53,408 nt of DNA from the NCBI GenBank assembly GCA_022568135.1, contig JADFFQ010000023.1, positions 1-53,408 of the forward strand, written 5' to 3'. The notes beneath the pieces were generated by a model that was not told the origin of the DNA, ran no database searches, and worked only from the letters and a program-made list of their open reading frames with translations. Position 1 is the first letter of the stretch, and each line of letters opens with the position of its first letter. The DNA is from Planctomycetota bacterium. Its GTDB lineage: Bacteria > Planctomycetota > Phycisphaerae > Phycisphaerales > SM1A02. This document shows positions 16,442-23,742 of this stretch, in pieces. Position numbers and translations under genes: made by a program.

Positions 16442-17971
16442 TCACGGACACGGACCCCAGTTGGCCAGCAGTGTAAGCAGGTCGAGGATGCCGACGGTGC
16501 CGTCGCCGTCGAAGTCCGGCGGCCCGCCGGGATCGCTACCCCAGGCAGCGAGCAGCGCCAGCAGGTCGAGGATACCGACGCTGCCGTTGGCGTCGAGATC
16601 CCACAGGCAAATGCCGTCGAGGAACAGCACCCACACCGCGCCACGGTCCGTCCCCCCGTCGTCATCCCATATTGCCCCCACGGCCAGATCACCCACGCCG
16701 TCACCGTCGAGATCACCCAGCCAGGCCAACGAGCCGCCCAAGATATCGCCATTATCCAGCGGGCCGGTGAAGCCGCCCTGGGTGGAGCTGATCTTCTGGT
16801 GGGACTTGACCGTTCCGTCGGTGTTGAGGAACAGGACCCACACCGCGCCACGGTTCCCGCGTCCGTCATCATCGAACAATGCTCCCACGCCCAGGTCACC
16901 CACACCGTCGCCGTCGAGATCACCCAGCGCCGCCACCGACCAGCCGAAATGATCGACATCATCCAGCGTGCCGGTGAAGCCGCCTTCGGTGTCGCTGATT
17001 TTCTGGTGGTGATTCACTGTTCCGTCGGTGTTGAGGAACAGAATCCACACCGCGCCGCGGTTGAAGCCCCCGTCGTCATCCTCGAAGGCCGGCACGGCCA
17101 GGTCGCCCACGCCGTCGCCGTCGAGGTCACCCAGCGAGGACATCGACTCGCTGCCGAAGTGATCGTGATTATCCAGGATGCCGGTGAAGCCGCCCTGCGT
17201 GTCGCTGATCTTCTGGTGCGCCTTGACGGTGACGACGGGGTCAGGGCCGCTTGTGTCTACATTGAGGAACAGGATCCACACCGCGCCACGGTCCTCGCCC
17301 CCGTCGTCATCGTGGTTTGCCGCCACGGCCAGGTCGCGCACACGGTCGCCGTCGTGATCACCCAGCGAGGCCACCGACGTGCCGAAGCGATCAATATCAT
17401 CCAGCGGGGGTCCGTTACCTTGGGTGGAGCTGATCTTCTGGTGGGATTTGACCGTCCCGTCGGTGTTGAGGAACAGGATCCACACGGCGCCGCGGTTGAC
17501 GCCCCCGTCGTCATCGTTGGGTGCGCCCACCGCCAGGTCGCCGACGCCGTCGCCGTCGAGATCACCCAACGAGGCCGCCGAAAAGCCGAACCGATCGAAA
17601 TCGTCCAGCCGCGGGCCGCCGCCTTGGGTGGAGCTGATTTTCTGGTGGTGATCCACTGTGCCGTCGGTATTGAGGAACAGAATCCACACCGCGCCACGGT
17701 CAGTGCCTCCGTCGTCATCGCGCCATACCCCCACGGCCAGATCGCCTACACCGTCGCCGTCGAGATCACCCAGCGGGGTCGCCGAGATACCGAAGCGATC
17801 GTCATCATCCAACGCGCCGAGCGGGAGGTCGCCTGACGTGGAGCTAATCTTGTGGTGGGACAGCACCCAGCCGGGCTGTGCCTGGGCGCTGCCCGCGGAC
17901 GAGACCAGGACCACGGCGGCAACCGCTAGCACACGATTCATTCCGCCTGCGGCGGAGTGGTTGCACGACAT
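16442..17971 (-). CDS. Secreted FG-GAP (integrin-alpha-like) repeat protein with dockerin-like C-terminus
   Basis: A 509-residue exported protein. The ATG at 17971 has AAGGAGG 7 nt upstream; a signal peptide follows (cleavage near AQAQ, about residue 31). Six repeats of about 67 residues each contain LGDLDGDGVGDLAVG, the Ca2+-binding FG-GAP core, then DRGAVWILFLNTDGTV and HQKISSTQG; together they should form a beta-propeller. The end has two dockerin-like Asp/Asn loops (WDLDANGSVGILDLLALL and PDFDGDGTVGILDLLTLL) and finishes ANWGPCP. Such C-termini recur on planctomycete exported proteins. The role is unknown; surface binding or cell-envelope assembly is plausible. The repeats are nearly identical at protein level, so recombination or assembly error is possible. 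Confidence 0.88.
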   Translation of the reverse strand: MSCNHSAAGGMNRVLAVAAVVLVSSAGSAQAQPGWVLSHHKISSTSGDLPLGALDDDDRFGISATPLGDLDGDGVGDLAVGVWRDDDGGTDRGAVWILFLNTDGTVDHHQKISSTQGGGPRLDDFDRFGFSAASLGDLDGDGVGDLAVGAPNDDDGGVNRGAVWILFLNTDGTVKSHQKISSTQGNGPPLDDIDRFGTSVASLGDHDGDRVRDLAVAANHDDDGGEDRGAVWILFLNVDTSGPDPVVTVKAHQKISDTQGGFTGILDNHDHFGSESMSSLGDLDGDGVGDLAVPAFEDDDGGFNRGAVWILFLNTDGTVNHHQKISDTEGGFTGTLDDVDHFGWSVAALGDLDGDGVGDLGVGALFDDDGRGNRGAVWVLFLNTDGTVKSHQKISSTQGGFTGPLDNGDILGGSLAWLGDLDGDGVGDLAVGAIWDDDGGTDRGAVWVLFLDGICLWDLDANGSVGILDLLALLAAWGSDPGGPPDFDGDGTVGILDLLTLLANWGPCP

Positions 17972-18082
17972 CGCTGAGCCTCCTTGGTGCTTGGAGGCCA
18001 CAGGGTGGTGCTCACGATTCGATTGGCCGAGTCCGTGGCTCCGGCGAGTCCCCCCTGCGACCACCTTTGAACGTTGCCGGCC

Positions 18083-18112
18083 AGGATACCACGCCGGGCG
18101 GGTGCTCTGCAA
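18083..18112 (-). promoter_or_regulatory. Possible promoter of the FG-GAP gene
   Basis: On the minus strand TTGCAG, an 18-nt spacer and TATCCT lie about 110 nt upstream of the ATG at 17971. A run of Ts just upstream of the -35 box could act as an UP-like element. Confidence 0.4.
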
Positions 18113-18180
18113 GGAAAAAATCGAATCTATCCGCCGGGCTCGCAGGGCGCGATGGCGACAAACCCACGTTCGCAGCAGAC

Positions 18181-18199
18181 CCCCCGGCAGAGCCGGGGG
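18181..18199. repeat. 19-bp GC hairpin repeat, copy 2
   Basis: CCCCCGGC-AGA-GCCGGGGG followed by GCTAAGGGG. It lies in the gene-free stretch 17972-18450 between the divergent FG-GAP and P-type ATPase genes, which otherwise contains only the promoter and hairpins listed here. Confidence 0.75.
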
Positions 18200-18228
18200 C
18201 TAAGGGGAAGCTGTGCAACGGTCTGTGC

Positions 18229-18255
18229 AAAGCCGGCGATGGCATCGCCGGCTTT
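18229..18255. repeat. Perfect 12-bp-stem hairpin
   Basis: AAAGCCGGCGAT-GGC-ATCGCCGGCTTT. It is terminator-like in either direction but sits between divergent genes, between copies 2 and 3 of the GC hairpin repeat, so it is probably part of a repeat cluster rather than a gene terminator. Confidence 0.65.
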
Positions 18256-18276
18256 ACGCGGTGAGATCACAAGACC

Positions 18277-18295
18277 CCCCCGGCAGAGCCGGGGG
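18277..18295. repeat. 19-bp GC hairpin repeat, copy 3
   Basis: Identical in stem and loop to copy 2 (CCCCCGGC-AGA-GCCGGGGG) and followed by GCTAGGGGG. The two copies are about 96 bp apart in the same orientation. Confidence 0.75.
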
Positions 18296-18450
18296 CTAGG
18301 GGGCGGACCGCTGGTGGATTCCCCGCCATCGCCTGAACCACGGCCAAGACGGCGGCGTAGCAGTAACCTGCTGCGTTGCCGGGTAAGGTCACGGCGCGTA
18401 GGGTGCACAGCCAGTGGGCCTCAACCGGCCCGCATGATCTGGAGAGACCT

Positions 18451-20496
18451 ATGTCTGAGCTGACCGTCGCCGGCGCTGCCCAGCAGGATCTGGAACTTCG
18501 TGAGGCTGCTTCGCACGGAGCTGAGCAGCTGGAGCGACGCCTGTTCATCGCCCTGGCCGGCGGGGTGCTGCTGGGGACATCGTGGATCGCCCGGCTGCTG
18601 GACGCCCACCCGCAAGTGGCCCAGATCCCTGCTGCCCTGGGAGCGGTGGTGCTGGTCATCCCGCTGCTGCTGGGCGCGCGGAGGGAGATTGTCCGGGGCC
18701 GGCCGTCAAGCGACTCCCTGGCCTCCCTGGCCGTGCTTGCGGCGATCGCCACATCCAACTATCTGGTCGCAGGAATCCTGGCCCTGTTCCTGTGGACGGC
18801 GAACCTCGTGCTCAGCCGCACAGCGTGGGGCGCCCAGCGGGCCATCCGAGAGTTGATCGACCTCACACCCGATACGGCTCGCCTGGTTGAGAACGGCGAG
18901 GAGCGGGAGGTCCCGCTTTCTGCGGTCCGCGTCGGCCAGACTGTCCGTGTCCGGCCGGGAGAGAACCTGCCGGTGGACGGGCGGGTTGCGAACGGCTTCA
19001 GCGACATCAACCAGGCCTCGCTCACCGGCGAAGCGGTTCCCGTCGAAGTCGACGTTGGGCGGGACGTTTATGCCGGCACGACCAACCTTACCGGCCAGAT
19101 CGACATTGAGGTGACGGCCGTCGCGGGTGACACCACCATCGGCAAGGTTGAGCAGCTCATCCGTGAAGCGGAGTCCGCCAAGACCCAGCGGCAGGAGCTG
19201 ATCGAGCAGCTCGCCTCGTATTACGTGCCCGTGGTGTTGATGGTGGCGGGGTTGGTGTGGTTCTTTACGGCAAGGAATGACGCGATCAAGGATCAGGCGG
19301 CCATCCGGGCCATCACCGTGCTGGTGGTGACCTGCCCCGGTGCGCTGCTGATCTCGTATCCGACGGCGATGGTGGCCGCGTTCGCCGCTGCGGCGCGACT
19401 GGGCATCATGATCAAGAAGACCACGACGCTCGAAGCGGCCGCGACGATCGACACCGTCGTGCTGGACAAGACCGGGACGCTGACCACCGGCCGGTTTGCG
19501 GTCAGCCGGCTCGCCCCCGCCGAAGGCGTCGAAGGCGCCGCCTTACTCCAGGCCGCAGCCGATGGCGAACAACATTCCAATCATCCGCTGGCCAAGTCGA
19601 TCCTGGAAACCGCCGACCAGGCTCACATCAAGCCGAATCGCGTGGACCGGTTTGAAGAGATACGCGGTCGCGGCGTCGCTGCGGCCAGCAGCAACGGCGA
19701 GATCCACGTCGGCCGCGCGGACTGGCTGGCCGAACTCAACCCCTCGATCCGCGAACAAATCGTGACCGTCGAAGAAAAGATCGAAGGCATGTCCGGCGTG
19801 CACGTGATGCAAGCGGGACGCTACCTGGGCGCGGTCGGCCTGGAAGACAAGTTGCGCCGCAACGCCGCGGAGATCGTCCGCAAGATGCGCCAGCTTGGCG
19901 TACGGCGGGTGATCATGTTCACCGGCGATCAGCTCGCCGTGGCCAAGCGCGTCGGCCAGGCCGTCGGCGTCGATTCCATCGAAGCTCAGTGCCTCCCGGA
20001 AGAAAAGCAGGAGGAGCTGATGTACCTGATCAAGAAAGGGCACCGCACGCTGGTGGTCGGCGATGGAATCAACGACGGCCCGATCCTGGCCTCCGCGGAT
20101 GTCGGCGTGGCCATGGGCCTGTCCGGCTCGGACATCGCGACCAACTCCGCAGGCGTGGCTCTGATGAACGATGACCTGCGGCACGTGCCGTTCCTGCTGG
20201 AGCTGGCCCGCAAGACCCGCAGCGTGATCGCGCAGAACATCGCGGCTTCACTTCTGCTGGCGATCGTGGGTCTGGCCTTTGCCGCGACGGGAAATCTCAC
20301 AATCCTGACGGCGGCGATGCTGTACATGTTGGGATACGTCATCGTGATCGCCAACAGCACACGGTTGGTCCGCTTCGGCGAGGAGTTCAGCGAACAGGAG
20401 CAGGCCAGGCTCCGTCTCGAGGCCAGCCGGGCGGTCAAGCCGACGCGCCAGGCCTTGCGCCAACGCGAGGCGCTCTCAGACCCAGCCGGAACGTAG
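18451..20496 (+). CDS. P1B-type (heavy-metal) ATPase with CPG transport motif
   Basis: A 681-residue P-type ATPase. Diagnostic motifs are TGE at 192-194 (actuator), the phosphorylated aspartate Asp339 in DKTGT, His378-Pro379 in NHPLAKS (the P1B signature), TGDQ, and GDGIND at 537-542. No N-terminal metal-binding domain is present. The intramembrane metal motif reads Cys295-Pro296-Gly297 in TCPGALLISYPTA, where most copper, zinc or cobalt pumps have CPC, CPH, SPC or TPC, so the transported ion is uncertain. GGAGAG precedes the ATG at 18451. It stands alone, without a regulator or chaperone gene nearby. Confidence 0.9.
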   Translation: MSELTVAGAAQQDLELREAASHGAEQLERRLFIALAGGVLLGTSWIARLLDAHPQVAQIPAALGAVVLVIPLLLGARREIVRGRPSSDSLASLAVLAAIATSNYLVAGILALFLWTANLVLSRTAWGAQRAIRELIDLTPDTARLVENGEEREVPLSAVRVGQTVRVRPGENLPVDGRVANGFSDINQASLTGEAVPVEVDVGRDVYAGTTNLTGQIDIEVTAVAGDTTIGKVEQLIREAESAKTQRQELIEQLASYYVPVVLMVAGLVWFFTARNDAIKDQAAIRAITVLVVTCPGALLISYPTAMVAAFAAAARLGIMIKKTTTLEAAATIDTVVLDKTGTLTTGRFAVSRLAPAEGVEGAALLQAAADGEQHSNHPLAKSILETADQAHIKPNRVDRFEEIRGRGVAAASSNGEIHVGRADWLAELNPSIREQIVTVEEKIEGMSGVHVMQAGRYLGAVGLEDKLRRNAAEIVRKMRQLGVRRVIMFTGDQLAVAKRVGQAVGVDSIEAQCLPEEKQEELMYLIKKGHRTLVVGDGINDGPILASADVGVAMGLSGSDIATNSAGVALMNDDLRHVPFLLELARKTRSVIAQNIAASLLLAIVGLAFAATGNLTILTAAMLYMLGYVIVIANSTRLVRFGEEFSEQEQARLRLEASRAVKPTRQALRQREALSDPAGT

Positions 20497-20628
20497 GCCC
20501 GCGAGCTTGGGTCAGGTCGGGGGTCGAGGGTGCCCCAAACTCCCGCAGATCCGAAATCGGCGTGATGCTAAGCGGAAGAACGCTATACTGGGTAGGTCCA
20601 TTCCGCACTCAACCCAGGAGGCGAACCG

Positions 20629-20904
20629 ATGGGCATATCGGGCTGTGGCGAATTCTTCACCAGCCTTATGGAGCGCGGCGATCTCATCCCGGTCATCGCC
20701 ATCGCCCTGGGCTGCACGGTTGGCATGGTGGCGATCGTTGCCGGGTCAATCAGCGGTATCGTCAAGAGCCGGGTCAAGGAACAGACCAGGCGAGAGCTGG
20801 CCGCCTATGTCGCGGAAGGGACCATCGCCCCCGACGACGCCGTCGCCATCCTCAACGCCGGGAAGTCCAAGGTTGACGGCAGCGATGGCGGCTGCTGCAC
20901 ATAA
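20629..20904 (+). CDS. Small membrane protein, unknown function
   Basis: A 91-residue protein with one hydrophobic segment (about residues 18-46), then a basic stretch and a short helical motif RELAAYVAEGTIAPDDAVAI that resembles SHOCT-type C-terminal modules. It ends GGCCT with two adjacent cysteines. AGGAGG precedes the ATG at good spacing, and a TATACT -10-like box lies at 20584-20589 without a clear -35. It follows the P-type ATPase in the same direction, 132 bp away. No family is recognised with certainty. Confidence 0.65.
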   Translation: MGISGCGEFFTSLMERGDLIPVIAIALGCTVGMVAIVAGSISGIVKSRVKEQTRRELAAYVAEGTIAPDDAVAILNAGKSKVDGSDGGCCT

Positions 20905-20940
20905 GCGCGGCCCCCGCTTCGTCTGCCGCAGGGCGCTCCT

Positions 20941-21048
20941 CTATCCATCAGATTCTTCACGCAACCGTTTGATCGCCAACAGTTGCAGCAGCCCCTCGCG
21001 ATCCTTCGGCCGCCCTGCGATTTGCTCCAGTGGGCTGAGCTCAGACAT
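20941..21048 (-). pseudogene. Truncated C-terminal tail of a nucleotidyltransferase-like protein
   Basis: A 35-codon ORF starting 7 nt after the stop of the preceding small gene. Its centre, EQIAGRPKDREGLLQL, resembles the SKxxAGRPKDxxAL C-terminal tail of small nucleotidyltransferase-fold proteins (DUF6036/AbiEii-like) that usually follow a short helical partner gene. The catalytic part is absent, so the gene appears to have been internally deleted while keeping a start and stop codon. The identification rests on this short motif alone. Confidence 0.45.
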
Positions 21049-21055
21049 TGAAGGC

Positions 21056-21289
21056 TTACTCTGCCCGGCGTGTTTGCCGTTGGCGGTGCTGCCGGCCAAG
21101 CTGCATCAGGCGCAGCGCTCCGCGGCGAGACTGGTCGCCCTTTCGCAGACGCTCGGCAGGGCTTAGGCGGAGATTCTCCCGGATCAGCGAGAGATCAACG
21201 CCGTTTTCGTCCTGCTCGGGGAAGGGCGCAGCGAGCTTGTCGGAGCTGAGATGGTCGGAATCTGTCACGACCACGCCTTCATTCTTCAT
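21056..21289 (-). CDS. Small helical protein (77 aa), likely partner of a nucleotidyltransferase-type gene
   Basis: The ATG at 21289 overlaps the stop of the retropepsin-like gene (ATGA). The segment VDLSLIRENLRLSPAERLRK resembles short proteins of the VDLxLIRxxLxLTPAERL type that are encoded directly before nucleotidyltransferase-like genes. The C-terminus is basic and Gln/Arg-rich. The expected partner remains only as the 35-codon tail downstream. Whether the pair was a toxin-antitoxin module is inference. Confidence 0.6.
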   Translation of the reverse strand: MKNEGVVVTDSDHLSSDKLAAPFPEQDENGVDLSLIRENLRLSPAERLRKGDQSRRGALRLMQLGRQHRQRQTRRAE

Positions 21290-21663
21290 CCTACTGCTGC
21301 GGCGGGCATGGGGCCGGCGGCGACCAGCTTCTTACCGCGGGCATCGACCACCGCATTGAAACCTTCCAGAGTGCGAGCGCCAAGCAGGTGCAGATCATCC
21401 GGCTGGGCAAACACAACCTCGTCGATCGTTTCAAACTTTCCACAGCGAATGATCGCGTAGCCCACGTTGCGCGTGACATGCTCGCCGTTGGCCATGACGA
21501 AGGACTGATCCTTCTTCCGCACCGTAATGCGCGCCTTGCGTAGCGTGTCAGCAGGAATCCATGTTGCTTCCGAGCCAGTGTCCACTATGATCCGGCGAAC
21601 CTGCACAAAAGATGGCCGGCTCATGGGTTTGGCAATCTGAAGGTTGACGGCGAAGATTCCCAT
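21286..21663 (-). CDS. Retropepsin-like aspartic protease
   Basis: A 125-residue single-domain protein with the retroviral-type aspartic protease signature IIVDTGSEATWIPADTL (catalytic Asp in DTG, about residue 29), the flap-like region and a C-terminal LLGARTLEGFNAVVDARG, which matches the hydrophobic-hydrophobic-Gly motif of clan AA proteases. One domain means it should act as a dimer. The ATG at 21663 gives the family N-terminus; the frame is open further upstream but that part is not conserved-looking. It is coupled to the 77-residue gene by an ATGA overlap. The substrate is unknown. Confidence 0.75.
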   Translation of the reverse strand: MGIFAVNLQIAKPMSRPSFVQVRRIIVDTGSEATWIPADTLRKARITVRKKDQSFVMANGEHVTRNVGYAIIRCGKFETIDEVVFAQPDDLHLLGARTLEGFNAVVDARGKKLVAAGPMPAAAVG

Positions 21664-21814
21664 CTGTCCATCGTAGTGTAATCGCCTGAGCCCGTCACGG
21701 CTCAGTGATGTACGAGAAAGGCCACCGCGTGCGGCACAGATGCCGCGGTTTCTCGAGTCGCCTGAGGTTGCGAACCCCAGCCGAGCCTGGGAGAGGGCCA
21801 CTCAGCTTCGCTCG

Positions 21815-22852
21815 TCAAGCCCGCTCGGCGACGGGCTCCCGTTCCATTTCGACGCTATATTTCCCGTAGCGGGCGGCGCCGTTGAGCTTCGCTCGATGAT
21901 GGAAGGCCTGCTGGGCCCGCTGGATGTTGGCGGCATTGCCTCGCCACGTTTTCAGCGGCGGGTCCTGCAAAGCGCGGCCATACGAAAAACTCAACTGCCA
22001 GGGATGAACTTCGTCCAGGGCGTTCATGGCGTTGAGGTTCGCGGTGGCCGTTTCATTGCTTTGGCCGCCGGAGAGGAACACGATCCCCGGTACGGCCCCG
22101 GGTACCACGCGACCAAGGCAGCGCACCGTTTCGCGAGCAACTTCCTCGACATTCGCTTGCTGTGGACAGGCCTTGCCCGACAGCACCATGTTGGGCTTCA
22201 GCAGCATCCGCTCGAGCATCACGCGATGCTCAAACAGCGAATTGAACACACTGTGCAGCGTCGCTGCGGTCGCTTCGAAGCACTGCTGGATGGTGTGATC
22301 ACCGTCCATCAGAACCTCGGGCTCGACGATCGGAACGAGTCCCGCTTCCTGGGAGAGCACGGCAAAGCGAGCCAGCGCCTCGGCGTTGGCGTCGATGCAG
22401 TATTGGCTGGGGATACGATCGCCGATGGTGATGACCGCCCGCCACTTGGTGAAGTGTGCGCCAAGCTCACGATACTCCGTCAGCCGGTCGCGCAGCCCGT
22501 CGAGGCCTTCGGTGATCTTCTCGCCCGCAGCGCCGGCCAGAGGCTTGGCACCCTGGTCCACCTTGATCCCCGGGAGGACGCCCTGGCGTTGGAGCACCTG
22601 CACGAAGGGTGTGCCGTCATCAGCCTTCTGGCGGATGGTCTCGTCAAACAAGATGACTCCACTGATGAATTCGCTGATGCCCCGCGTCGTGAACAAGAGC
22701 TGGCGGTAGGCTCGGCGGTTGGACTCGCAAGATTCGACGTTGATGGCGTCGAATCGTTTCTTGATGGTGGGGAAGCTCTCATCCGCCGCCAGGATCCCCT
22801 TGCCCTTGGCGACGATCGCCTTCGCGGTGGATTCAAGATCTCGTCCAGCCAT
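21815..22852 (-). CDS. Class I fructose-bisphosphate aldolase
   Basis: A 345-residue glycolytic aldolase of the Schiff-base (eukaryote-like) class I type, cleaving fructose 1,6-bisphosphate to glyceraldehyde 3-phosphate and dihydroxyacetone phosphate. KGILAADES near the start, KVDQGAKPL, EPEVLMDGDH, the Schiff-base lysine region LLKPNMV and FLSGGQSNETAT are all present. GAGGAG precedes the ATG at 22852. Length is close to the usual 340-365. The neighbours are unrelated to glycolysis, so it seems to be expressed on its own. Confidence 0.95.
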   Translation of the reverse strand: MAGRDLESTAKAIVAKGKGILAADESFPTIKKRFDAINVESCESNRRAYRQLLFTTRGISEFISGVILFDETIRQKADDGTPFVQVLQRQGVLPGIKVDQGAKPLAGAAGEKITEGLDGLRDRLTEYRELGAHFTKWRAVITIGDRIPSQYCIDANAEALARFAVLSQEAGLVPIVEPEVLMDGDHTIQQCFEATAATLHSVFNSLFEHRVMLERMLLKPNMVLSGKACPQQANVEEVARETVRCLGRVVPGAVPGIVFLSGGQSNETATANLNAMNALDEVHPWQLSFSYGRALQDPPLKTWRGNAANIQRAQQAFHHRAKLNGAARYGKYSVEMEREPVAERA

Positions 22853-23022
22853 GGGCTTTGCTCCTCAGATTGCTGCCGATCCCCTGTAACTCTATTCATA
22901 CCAAGGACCGCCTGGCGAGCCAAGATCAGACTGGGCCGCATCCGGGCGGCTTACCGGACACGGCTCGAGCCACGCGACTGCCAACGACGCTCAACAGATC
23001 GCAGCGGAGCCGGTGCGGTACG

Positions 23023-23673
23023 TTACTTCTTGCGCTCGTAGGTTATCTCGATGACCTTGTAGTCATCGGCGGCGTGCAGATCGAAGATCTCGAATACGTG
23101 CGTGTCGTCGTCGATGATTCGCGTGACGTACTTGACCGTCCGCCCAACGACGCCAAGCATCGGTTCGTCCATCTCGCCGTAGGACGTAAACACGGTACCG
23201 CTCGGATCGACACCACCCTTCATGGTGAGCAACGCTGTGCCCATGCTGTCGGCCCAGAACGCGACGTACATCTTGCGGTAGTTGTCGTATCCGGTGAGTC
23301 CAAGGTGGCTGACGGGGACGGGGTTCATCGCGCCGGTCTCATCCGGCATCATGAATTCGCCCGTGGATTGCTCCATGAGGTAACGCCCGTCCAGGACCCA
23401 GTTGACCTCGGCGGAGCCCTTTGTCTGGGTGGCAGGCGTACCCGGCCCGCCCCACCATATCTTGGTCGTCGTGATCCACGAGCCAACAAATTGACTGAGC
23501 TTCTTGTGATGCTCGCCCGGCGTCATGGTGTCTTTCCAGGCCTTCATCATCGCCTGCATCTCCTCGGGGGATGGTTGCTGCATCCCACCCGAATCCTGCG
23601 AAAGCACCTGCGTACTGAGCACAACAGATCCGACGCCAATGACAAATCCACATGCAAGCAATCGAAGTTTCAT
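23023..23673 (-). CDS. Secreted DUF1579 domain-containing protein
   Basis: A 216-residue exported protein. The signal peptide (MKLRLLACGFVIG...) is likely cleaved near TQVLSQ. A DUF1579 domain follows, recognised by GEHHKKLSQFVGSW, WVLDGRYLMEQ, GLTGYDNYRKMYVAFW and a final DYKVIEITYER. The fold is a lipocalin-like beta-barrel in related families; the ligand and role are unknown. AGGAAG lies about 5 nt before the ATG at 23673. It lies between gamma-glutamyltransferase and aldolase on the same strand, with gaps of 69 and 170 bp. Confidence 0.85.
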   Translation of the reverse strand: MKLRLLACGFVIGVGSVVLSTQVLSQDSGGMQQPSPEEMQAMMKAWKDTMTPGEHHKKLSQFVGSWITTTKIWWGGPGTPATQTKGSAEVNWVLDGRYLMEQSTGEFMMPDETGAMNPVPVSHLGLTGYDNYRKMYVAFWADSMGTALLTMKGGVDPSGTVFTSYGEMDEPMLGVVGRTVKYVTRIIDDDTHVFEIFDLHAADDYKVIEITYERKK

Positions 23674-23742
23674 GATTCTTCCTTTCTCAAAGAGAAGTCG
23701 CGGCGACGTCCGGCCGGCGGTAATTGAATCCACGCGACGATA

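Noticed and set aside
16226-17836. A 536-codon open frame on the plus strand across the FG-GAP gene
   Set aside because: It mirrors the repeat gene on the minus strand, has no signal peptide or family motif, and its repeats are the antisense of the FG-GAP blades. The minus-strand gene has a perfect ribosome binding site and signal peptide.
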